Assembly: GCA_034698045.1 (NCBI GenBank)
Contig: JAQGAU010000935.1
Location: 1 to 22,564 of the forward strand
Length of the DNA: 22,564 nucleotides
Source: Paramacrobiotus richtersi
Taxonomy: Eukaryota > Tardigrada > Eutardigrada > Parachela > Macrobiotidae
Direction: 5' to 3'
Below the pieces are notes generated by a model. It was not told where the DNA came from. It worked only from the letters and a program-made list of their open reading frames with translations, and did not search any database. Of this stretch, positions 1 through 10,063 are shown piece after piece. The stretch's first letter is position 1. The number at the start of each line of letters is the position of its first letter. The position numbers and the translations under genes are program-made.

Positions 1-680
1 CATGTCCAAAACCGATATCCGAACTGCATTTTCGCCTTGTTATTGTCGAATGCTCTTCTTCCGTTCGTAATCAGTTTGTCAGTCTTCGACTCTTCGGGCA
101 ACTAATCAAGACACAGGCATCCGCCAGAACGAAGTGAAAGTTGCGTATCCCGTCCAAATACGCAGGTAATCGATTAGTAATCAGTCAGGCCCTGTCTGCT
201 TCGTTAGGGTGTTAGAAACCAGTTATTCGGCGTCCGCTCAAGCTGTTACGGTACTGACAGACCACATTACGTCACCAGATTACTCCTTGTAGAGTGCGCT
301 GCCGTTTTGAAATTCCATCGTAACAGGGCGCATTGCATTGGAAAAGCTGAGTGTTGATGACCTTACGTTTATTGCTTGGCAACAAAATGAAACTGGCTTT
401 ATGTCGAAGAAAAATATCACAGGATTCGCATTTCAGATTAAGGTTTATATACATACTTTCGCCTTAAACAGAAACTAAATCGAGAACCATCATGGAATTC
501 GTGATAAGACAATCACTCTAACTTAAGATAGTTCACTGACGCTCAGAAAATCAAGTAAGATTTAAAACACAAAAAGGCGCGTTACGCGGCACATGAGCGA
601 TCGACAAGCAGGACCTACAAGGCGCCTGAAACAGATCAACTGAATAAAAATGCTATCTATCACACTACAGTTTTCCCTGG
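1..680. other. Intergenic / 3' flank, no gene supported
   Basis: I see no coding exon with recognisable protein or consistent splice sites in this stretch. It must contain the 3' untranslated region of the minus-strand gene whose stop codon is at 681-683. Short open frames here (for example minus 272-454) have no upstream splice partner and no recognisable motif. Confidence 0.6.
368..373 (-). terminator. Possible poly(A) signal for the 856-residue gene
   Basis: The minus strand reads AATAAA here, about 310 nt downstream of the TAG stop at 681-683. It is the first such hexamer I find after that stop. The distance is plausible for a 3' UTR, but there is no transcript evidence. Confidence 0.4.
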
Positions 681-3376
681 CTATTCTGCCGGAGATGTAT
701 CACTACTGTGCCCGGGTGTGGAAACCATGAGAATCTCCTTGTCCCGGCTCTGAATGATATTCCGCAGATAGTACAGCCCTTCCCGAAGGTTCTCCTCAAC
801 GATATTCTGGCACAAAATATCAGGAACCACAGCCAGAAATTTAACGCTCCTCTCATCCACTGGATGGGTGCGAGGCCATACTTGCACACAATCTCCCGCA
901 TTGATCAGATCCTCAATGACCTTCCTGGATAGATCATTCGCCTGCACCCGTACCTCCGTGTGGCAAGGATCATAGTTCAGTATCCCTTTCATGCACTTTT
1001 CTAACATCTCAATCTTGGCGTAGATCCCGGCGGTGCGACGCTTATCCAGTCCAAACTGCTTTAAATTATGGTCCCAGTAAAAGTAAACACACGGTACGGA
1101 GGAATCGTTGTAACGAGCGAACGGCGGCTGGAGTGAATGATCCGCCTTTTCGTTTAGAAGGAGTAATGGTAAATTTATTAACAGTGGTTTCTCAGGGATT
1201 ACTTCGGGCTCCTCTTTGACATTTTCCCTAAGGCCATCAGAAACGACTTCCACTTCGGAGCGTTTCCTGTCGAAAGGAATGGAAAATGTTTGGCTGGTGG
1301 TTGGGACAATGCTTTCGTGGTGCCATTTTGGGGATTGCTGCAATAAATGATTTGTATCGCAAAATCATAAAGAAACGACAATGCTGTTGTGCTTGTATAG
1401 TTTTGTAATTACCGTTGTTTTGAAATAACCTCTGCGTGGAATAACTCTAACGTTGCTGTCAGTATTCAGCCTCTGTGATGACAGTAATTCACCAGGAGCC
1501 TTCTTGTTACTCGCTTCTAGTTCGTGCATGAAATCAGCGCATGATTTCAGATAGCGGATATTTACATGCATATCACTTTCTTCTGCTTCGTTATCATGGT
1601 CGTCCTCGTGAAACGCAGTGTCTGCATTCGAAATTTGGCTATTATCCGGTACATTAGTAGCAGAAGCATAAGAAGGGCCATCTGGTGATGACTGCGTGTT
1701 ATCGCCTTTCAAAGGCGATGATATTCTTTCTTTGCGGTGAACGTCTTCTTTGGTGCAATTAGCTGGTGTGTCTGCCTAAAAATGGTAAAATTTAACAAAT
1801 TGAATGGATCCATAATTAATAGCACTGCCAAAGGTTCAACGAATCCTTCGCGTGACCTTTTAAGACGATTCCGAGCATTTACCTCAAATGTGCCAGATTC
1901 ACTTTCATACACTTCTGGTGTGAAAAGAGCCTGGAAAGCTGCCGTTTCTGCTTTGGGAATTACCGTCTTTACGGTTTTATCCGAACCGCTTGACTGGACA
2001 GCCGGAGCTCTGAGGTCTGGTTCCATTGATGGGAAACCAGAAAGTTTATCAGATTCTGCAACCCTTCTTCTTCTTTCAGAGTTCACGAACACGTCACTCG
2101 GATCATGCTTTGCACTATCCGCTTGAGATTCATATAAAACTTTTTGGGTTTTCTTCCCGTGCGTATCCGTATTCCGGACATTTTCCGTTTTCAAATTACT
2201 CGGATTATCTTTTCCTTTTCTGCCATCTTTCGCGGGAATATTCACCGTAGGTAATGAATGGGAATCACGTTTATCGTAAGACCTGCTGTTCCTACTTTGT
2301 GATGGTAGCTGTGGCGTGGAAACAAAGGACCGATAAGGATCATCAAAGGTCATGGTCAAGGAAGTGGCGCTTTCTCGCTTCAGTTCCACCAGTCTCTGTC
2401 GGCTTTGCTGTAGCGAACGATACTTGAAAAGGGTCTTAGTTGCCCACGTCAGGTTATGCACCGAATCGTCGATCAATCGCTGTAGACCGCATTCGATCTC
2501 GACGGGCGTAATCTCAAATTCTTCGTCATGGTCGCTTATGACAGCACTGTGTTCAATACTGTGAGTGGAGCTGGAGCTGGAGCTACTCCGGTCTAACTTG
2601 CGAAACTCGCAGCTTCGTCGGTTAACTTCTTGCCATAGAGATTCTTCCAGAGAAGGGCTGCGATGCCCGCTTATAGAAATGGAATTACCGGCAGTGCTGG
2701 GTGGTCTGGAGTTCGTTTTGGGTACACAGAACGTGGCACTGCTCTTTACTGAAGCGATGTCGTGATGCGAGTCAACACTGGAATTATCGCTGACATCGAC
2801 GAGTCCTGATGGGTACGATAAGGGCGAAAGATCTCTTGATGTGTCCTTGCTCGAATGAGACGAAGGGCTCTTGGATGCACTCGATTCTGTACGGTTGTTT
2901 TGTATCAGCCACTCTTCTGTATAGGCTTGTGGAACTGTCCTGTCTGTATGCGACAGGCGTGATCGAACACTTTTTTCTGATCGCACCGATCGCGACGGAG
3001 AATGGTCCCCAGCCAAGGATTCCCTTATTCCACTTTTCGAAGCGGTACTTGGTTTCTGATGCAGATGTGTAGCGCTCCACTGAATATCCGATATTCTGCT
3101 CGTGATAAGCTTCATTAAATGCTGCCTGGTATTGCGAATCTTGTCCAAATTATTACGATAATCAATATTATGTTCGGATTTCTGACTGCTCCACCACTGT
3201 TTCAATTCACTGAGATTATTATGAGATCCAATGGGCTTCTGGTAAATACTTCGATTTTCCTCTGGATATGTTTTTTCAACAAGAACGGGTGTGCTGAGGT
3301 CAAAAAAGGAATCAGGATCGTACTCATAAATCTGGTCATAATAGTTTAAACCATGAATGTCTGCTGCGGAATGCAT
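681..3376 (-). CDS. Unrecognised serine-rich 856-residue protein, 3 exons
   Basis: I do not recognise this protein. Exons in reading order are 3376-1826, 1775-1413 and 1337-681, both junctions in phase 0, with stop TAG at 681-683. The chosen start is the first ATG of the long frame (protein begins MHSAAD). Residues 1-110 look partly helical and are rich in Tyr, Trp and Asp (QWWSSQKSEHN). Residues of about 110-517 are polar and low in complexity, with many Ser, Arg and Pro and a run of seven Ser near residue 265. A short helical island (GLQRLIDDSVHNLTWATKTL) interrupts this tract. Residues 720-835, in exon 3, look like a folded domain (VYFYWDHNLKQFGLDKRR, then HTEVRVQANDLSRKVIEDL). There is no signal peptide or membrane segment. 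The first intron is only 50 nt and its donor, GTGCTA, is weak; retaining it would end the protein after about 21 further codons. The gene starts 158 bp after the channel stop codon. The long open frame and phase-consistent splicing make a real gene likely; its function is unknown. Confidence 0.68.
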
Positions 3377-3534
3377 ATTTCTCACATTGGCAAACAAGAG
3401 AACAACATTCAAACTTCTTAACTCACACACCAAAACTCACAAACACCACACTAACGGCACTTTCACCACAGCAACAAACAACGTCAAATCCGCACAACAA
3501 CAACCAACGCGCCACTCAAAGCCGACAAAATCTT
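3377..3534 (-). promoter_or_regulatory. Short gap between channel stop and next gene start
   Basis: These 158 bp must serve as the 3' UTR of the channel gene and the 5' leader of the downstream gene, or both genes share a transcript. Read on the minus strand the sequence is strongly T/G-rich and poor in A. I find neither AATAAA nor ATTAAA on the minus strand, and no TATA box. Confidence 0.5.
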
Positions 3535-6500
3535 TCACGTTTTCATATTCTTTGCCGACAAGAGTTTCGTAACAAGAGGTTTCAGTTTGGGCTCCGTTTT
3601 CCTGATTAGTATCGTCCGGCGACACCCCGCTGGCAGCTGTGGGGAGGCTGATGCCGATGTGTTATGTCGACTGGGAGTGGCAAGATACGAAGCAAACAAG
3701 TACAGATCATCCGATTCACGCATAATCAGGTCCGGCATTGGGTTCGTCAACGGGTACGTCATGCTGACACTGTTCTCCAACCCGACCTTTCGGTCCAGGC
3801 GTGCGATGCCAATGCACACCATCCCGTTGGAGAAGGCTTCTAAGACCACGTTCCTATAGGGCCCGTTCTACAAAATAACGTCCACATTGTAGTATATTCG
3901 AGAAACTTTCTCTTCTATGAGAAATAGACGGAAGAAAGGCGTACGATATATCTGGAAAACATCGGGTCAGACATGCCGATGACCTTGAGCAGTCCCTGCT
4001 GGACAGTCGGGCACGGGATGTAGCTGATGTTGGTACCACTGGCAGTGCTCTCACTCATGATTCCCATCTGCGCACGACCATGGACCATACTGCGGATCAA
4101 TGAACATGCCAGTGGTTGGAAGTAACTCTGAAAAACCGAGCAAAATTTACAGTTATCCCACTTTCACATCCATTACGATAACATCAACTAAATGCAGGCA
4201 TTTAATTAAATAACTGGAGGAAGCAACAACCATTACCGTAACGACAAGAGCATCCAGCACACTCTCCAAGAAAACCGCGCCGGATACGAAAGAATTAGAC
4301 AGGTACAGTGGAGTATCTCGCCGTGCACTGGTACGGTCACGTTCCAGGAAGTTGATATTTTCGTCATGTTCTGAAAAATAATACCGCCATTAATGTCACG
4401 CAACAAACACACCTGTCACGCTAGAAAATACACCATTAATTTTCAGAAGCGATCTGTACCTATATTTGTGATGAGTTTCTGCCGTCTCTTCGTCTCTGCA
4501 CTCAGATCGTGACTCTGTTGTGTACTAAGCGCGCTTCGTTTCTCCGCTAGTTTCTTCTGCTCTTCTTCAGACTTCATGGCTTTGATGTTAAGCGTGGCTA
4601 AAATCGCATCTCTATCATCCAGAATCTCGTCTTTTGAATGGCCGCTCTTGGACTGAATCACCACACACGTGTCACACTGATTTATGGACACCATTTCCAG
4701 ATCGGCCCGCTCCAGTGGATTACCCTGCATTATCCACAACAGCGTAGACAAGCGCAAATGCGGTGTTTTTTTATCTAATAATGTATAAATGACACTTACC
4801 CGTACGACGGTTATTTTTGGAAAATTCCCCAGCGTACTCCACTCTTTCTCCAAATACACTGTATTGCCAAGTAGAATGATCTCCTTCAGCTGCTCGAGCG
4901 GAATATCCCCCGAGCGTAGGGGCATCACCAGTTCCGACAAGTCCAACGGGGATGCATTCGGTTTGGCGAAAACACAGATCACGATATGGCCGTCATAACC
5001 GCTTTGAATTGCCAATCTGGACTTGGGATCCTTTAAACACCCCGTATTACTCACACTCAATGCAAAATTTCAGATTACTGACAGCTGTGGCTTTGGCTTC
5101 CTGGAAGCTACGCGCCGGCACCCAATGATGTTTCCTGATCGCACTCAAATCAGCCGGTCCATTCATATCCTGCACGGATCCCTTAGACTTGCTGAGAGAA
5201 GGAATCGATGCGGAACTAGCGTTATCGCGTAGTGTTTTATCAGGAATGGGGATGACTAGATCCTCCACAAGGGTTTCCCTACCAGTAGAAAAAATTCATA
5301 TAGATAATGAAATGGGTGGAAGGAAATGCTAGAGACACCGTTGTTCTTCGATCTGCATCCCGGCTCCCTGCCATACTGTTCGTGTGGCGGCGTTCACTCC
5401 CACTCTGGTTTTCCCATCACCACCTGGTTCAAAGCGTCGGCACTGCAGCCAGAATCGTCGGATTGGATTACGCTCCTGGAGCATGAACGGGTTCTGTTTT
5501 CCTGCAATTAAAATTACGATTCTCTATTGAAACCATGCAACACTTGCATAAGGAGAAAAAGGTCACTGAGAGACAGGACATTCGACCGTCTAGGGCATGC
5601 TTTATTCAAGATGCCGCTTACCAGAACTGCACGCGCATAAGGTAATATCGCTGGGATTCCGCTTGCTCCAGTGGCATTTGACGCAGAAGTACCATGCCCT
5701 ACAGTTCAACAGCATCATGTGTAGTGAGATCGTATAACAAAAGAACACACCCTAGGGGTTCTGAATTGTCGGTGAGCAGTTCCAAATATCTGTAGTCAAT
5801 TTTTAGCTAAATTTATGTTCGTTTTTTCATTTTGCCAAAATATTAAATCATCGGCACCGATCCTGAGCTACCTGTCGACTTGCTCCTGTGAATATGCGAT
5901 GAAAATACCCATATGATTGGTCGTAATGGAAATGGCGGTGGGATTGATCATAATATCGCCAAACTCAATACCGGCCACCCATGACGTCGGCTTTTCGAAC
6001 AGGCCGATCAGCAATATCCCGAGATGAGCATAACAGTGCCTAATCAAGTCCACACCACTTTAAAGTGAAAATGTCTCATAATGTACAATTCTTCACAGTA
6101 ACATACCGAGCTGCTTGGCTAAAAGACATATCCGTATAATAATCGCTGAGCTTCTGCAGCAGCAGTTGATTCCTTCCGGCATGATGGTACAAGACAATCG
6201 AATCCAATTCCTACAATAAAGCGACTTTCGTAAAAACAGTAAACGTACAATAAAGTCCATATTTCCACAAACCTGACGATCCTGACGTCCGAAAAAGTGG
6301 TAAGGAAACGCCTCAGTATCCGCGTGGGCCCGCATCAAATTGGATACCATGGAGGAAAACCCCGGAGCAATGCAGCTCTTTGCCAACAGTCCCATCTTGA
6401 TTTCAAACAGACTGACAATCGTATCACCCCGCAGGGAGTTCCAACTGGACAAATTGGTCAGATGGATCTGGAAACGACAATAACCCGGTCTGCTCTTCCA

Positions 6501-9218
6501 CGTTCCGCTCAAAAGTAACCACTGCGACCTTACTTCAAGAACGTACATGGTTCCGCTTGTGATACACCTGTACGATAATCCGCGTCGTCGGGTGGAAGTT
6601 CTTGACGGATATCACCCGGAGAACGTTGGTGGCGTCTTCCGTATCGGTCTGCTCCGGTTTCTTGTCGGCGATAATCAGACAAGCCAACGCGTATTGCATG
6701 GCGGCGCGCACCAGATCCTGGGAGTTGAGCACATCACCCTGGAGGTACTCCACCTGGGCGAAATTGTTGCGAAGCAGGGCTTCCATTTCCATATCGGGAT
6801 CCTGACTAAAACAGCGTCCGATCGCATCAGAATGAAAAACTACATCGATTGGAAGAAAGGAACTTACTTACTGATAAAAACCACACAGAGGTAGCTGGTC
6901 TCGTACGCACTGGTGAAGAAGCTCTCCAAGAAACGGTAGGCGATGTTGTAGGTGATGTGGCCGCAAACGACAACGTGCCTGTATAATACATGGTCAGTCT
7001 TATCAGTTTTTGATGGTTCATTCGTTTCTTACTCTAATCCGGCTTCTGGCTTGAACACTCCACCGTATTTCAGCCGGGAACGTAGCATGTTCCCAACTTC
7101 CGGAAGGGACGAAGCGAAAAGCGCCTGAAACGGAACAGAACGGATCAAAAACCTGAACTTGGAATTTGTGGTAACTTTTAGCTTACGATTGTTCCAAGGA
7201 TGTACAGACAATCCACAGCACGTCCCAGTGAGGTCACCGGGGCAATATCACCGTACCCGACAGTGGAGATGGTCACAACGGAAAAATATAAGAATTTCCA
7301 GTATGAATGACCGTTTGATATCACTTCGAAGAAATTCTCCACCTAAAAGAACCTGAGTTGATGTGACTTCCAGTTAGGATAGTTAAGCGCTTACCAGATG
7401 AAAGATGCCACTTCCGACCAGAATGATACAAGCCAGTCGACAAATGAGAAAGGTCAAAGTGACCTGGGTCCGGGTTTTCAGTATACCGACGTACTGCATG
7501 ACGTCCGGGATGGATAAAATGTGCAGGACGCGCAAGAATCTAAAACCTGTCATTTGCACATATTACCATACATTTTCCTGTATTTTCATAATAATTTTTA
7601 TTATTATTAATTTTTATTATTAATAATTTTCATTATTAATAATTTTTATTATTAATACTTTTGTTATGATTAATTTTTATTATGATTAATTGTTATTATG
7701 ATTAATTGTTATTATTATTAATTGTTATTATTATTAATTTTTTTTATTATATTATTTTACCTGACCAGTTTCTGTCAAGTATAATCGACACGATAGACGG
7801 CGGGATAGTGAAATAGTCCACAACAGAGTAGGCTTCGGCCAGGAAAAAGAATCTCCGACTGGAGGCACAGAACTGAAACAAAGCGCATGAACTTTAAATA
7901 TTTACGGCTATAACATGCTAATTGAATGGAACGTACCCGCAGTACAAAATAAACCAGGAAAAACAAATTACAGACGAAATCCACCTGCCACTCGGCGGTA
8001 TCACTCCACGATCGGCATACTTCCAAATCCGGTACCGTACTAATTAATAACATCATGCCAATAGTCAATATTATTAATTAAAAAGTTTGTTTCAGTTACT
8101 TGCTTACTCGGCAACGTCTTGGCAGTATATCCCGAAAGAAACCATTGCGACGCAGAATCCAACAACAGCCTACGATACAAAACACATTTGTTCTTTTCGT
8201 GATTTCTTTATTCACATGCAGTAAGATTAACGCATTTTTTAACGCACAATTATACGATTCGTCTTCAATGACCAAAACAGCAGTACAAAGGCTTGTTTCC
8301 ATCTTTGTTATTCTTAAAATTATCGCTTTTTAGTATAAACTCGTTAACATGAATTAATCCTTGAGTAATTAGGCAGTAATTACGCCTGTTGACGAGGTCA
8401 GCAGTTCAACAGAACCTTTCCAAACTGAGGAGATCCAATAAAAGATACACTGTGTTTTTTTAGAACTATTCAGAACCAGAACATCGACTTTCCGGGCGTA
8501 GCAAAAGCACCGGAAATACTTTCTAAACCAACGATAAAACTCACCACACATCGGCCGGTCAGCGTCTGACAATTGACAATCCGATTGGCCTCCCTTTCCA
8601 GCACATGCGACCACTGAAAACTCCACTTGCGCGACGTCAGCATGACATCATACGCACTGGCCGGATCGTCCAGGAACGACGAGGGGTCCACTTCGATGAT
8701 GGTAAACGCACGGCGTTTCATCACCTGCTTGGAACTCCGCGACAGACACCATTTGAAGAGCTTCCACAGACCCAGAATCGAATACAGCAACAACCAACTT
8801 AATAAACTGCTGGCTAAAAAGATCCACCACATTCGCGGTTCGCCGAGTTTTTCGCATGACTGATAGTAATCCCTGTGAACGATAAGACGACACAAGGCAG
8901 TTATAATTATCGTGTAATGATCTATAGGAAGACTGGTTCGATTTGGTAATAGCAAGATTCATGAGAGTCATCTGCCTTGGTAATAAGTTAGTCACTTAAA
9001 ATTATAAAAAAGAACCTAAAAAAACTTATAAAAAAAATCTAAAAAAATTTATTAAAATTCTGAGATACGTACTTGCTTCTGGAGAAATAATTGACGAAAT
9101 CCTGATGGAGATAATCACTGATATTGCCCAACTGCACCCCGAAACGTGTTTCGGGGGCGAAGCATAAGGAGCAGTTGCAACCCAGTTGATCAGTGTAATA
9201 TGATGAAGTTCCGTTCAT
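3535..9218 (-). CDS. slo: Slo1-like (BK family) potassium channel alpha subunit, divergent, 21 exons
   Basis: This is a large-conductance-type K+ channel subunit of the plasma membrane. Exons: 9218-9073, 8872-8545, 8169-8108, 8039-7937, 7872-7761, 7546-7395, 7342-7187, 7124-7033, 6978-6868, 6805-6547, 6467-6273, 6210-6107, 6039-5872, 5698-5622, 5501-5339, 5278-5083, 5030-4800, 4724-4460, 4370-4237, 4127-3945, 3867-3535. All phases agree, giving 1189 residues, normal for Slo1. Visible in order: an external N terminus with NxS/T sites; S0 (RMWWIFLASSLL, from residue 62); S1 in exon 3; S2 and S3 keeping the charged residues D, R and D of the sensor; S4 FRFLRVLHI (252-260); filter TVGYGD (328-333); S6; RCK1 from HVVVCGH; a linker with CVKCH (668-672); and RCK2 from GHIVICVF through SVLDAL to FSNGMVCIG. 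Odd points: the third S4 arginine is His, the calcium bowl is replaced by a basic stretch, and one charge-ring Glu is Asn. An in-frame TGA lies 36 nt before the ATG. Family membership is certain; whether this is the orthologue or a second paralogue is not. Confidence 0.95.
7585..7757. repeat. Low-complexity (ATT)n-like tract in a channel intron
   Basis: About 170 bp of imperfect TTATTA, TTAATTTTTATTA and TTATGATTAATTG units fill most of the 214-nt intron between channel exons 5 and 6 (7547-7760). The unit varies by interruption, so it is a degenerate microsatellite rather than a clean array. It ends next to the exon 5 donor at 7760. Confidence 0.8.
8170..8544 (-). other. Long channel intron 2
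   Basis: This 375-nt intron, between the S0 and S1 exons, is the longest in the channel gene. It has donor GTGAGT and acceptor TCGTAG. I see no exon, RNA gene or repeat inside it. Confidence 0.75.
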
Positions 9219-10063
9219 TTTCCGCTTAATGTTTAGTGACGTTAACCAACATCATGCAATCTCCGACACTATGCTATCCCAACCAGGGACGCAAGCGCCA
9301 TCAAAACAGAGCTCGAAAGGCAGTTGTTTCCGGCATGAAATCGAACTACTTCACAGTCAGTTAATTCACCTAACAATCTGTGTAAATTATCTGCTGCATC
9401 TAGCAAACTCAATCATCTAGCAAACGATCAAAAAACAAATCCAAATATGTTCAATTAATTATTATCAATGTTTTCTGATATAAGGATTAACCAGAACTAA
9501 TATCCTGATTTAAAGACACATAACGGTCCATAAACAACAAAAATTGCTGCGCCAGAAAACAATTCAGGCACTGTAATTGATGATGAAAAAACGCATCTTC
9601 GGTTGTCGGTGTTCATCGTAAAGAGTCTCTATGGTAACAACACACCTTCTGGCCCGTGAACGAAAACTCGAACGCACAGCGAAATTAAATCAAATTTTTT
9701 TAATAACATTATTTTTGAAAATTATTTTTTTTAATAAAATTAATTAATTCACGTGACTATGTAAGAAATTTCTGAATGAAACCACGTCATACATCTGTAA
9801 TCTCATACACGCTGTGATGTGAATAGGATAACGGAACGTTTCTCTTTTAACCCTTTATTTTCTGCAAACAACTGCCAAAACGGTTTCTACAAATTAAAAT
9901 GTGTTAAACTGTCCAAAGATCACATGTACCAAAAAGGCATCAGTAGTCGAAAACAAAACGGAACGCCATCCCTGAGATCTACCACATCCGTATCGAAAAA
10001 CGCTCTGATTCTAAAACTTACGTTCAGAAACAAATGAAAAACTCTGAAGAGCAAACACGGCAA
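9219..10063. other. Intergenic region between MITD1 and the channel gene
   Basis: These 845 bp lie between the MITD1 stop and the channel start, both on the minus strand. The part near 9690-9750 is very A/T-rich. The MITD1 poly(A) signal is at 9854-9859, so the remaining roughly 600 bp should hold the channel promoter and leader. I see no convincing TATA box or open frame. Confidence 0.6.
9854..9859 (-). terminator. Poly(A) signal for MITD1
   Basis: The minus strand reads AATAAA, about 205 nt after the MITD1 TGA stop at 10064-10066. It is correctly oriented and sits at a normal 3' UTR distance. Confidence 0.55.

Noticed and set aside
8648-8995. Minus-strand 115-residue frame starting upstream of the S0 exon
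   Set aside because: It is in a different frame from the S0 exon (8872-8545), which carries the clear Slo1 sequence and splices in phase to exon 1.
9137-9156. Near-perfect inverted repeat ccccgaaac-gt-gtttcgggg
   Set aside because: It lies in channel exon 1, where the codons make APETRFG. A 9-bp stem in coding DNA with no other terminator or binding-site context is probably chance.
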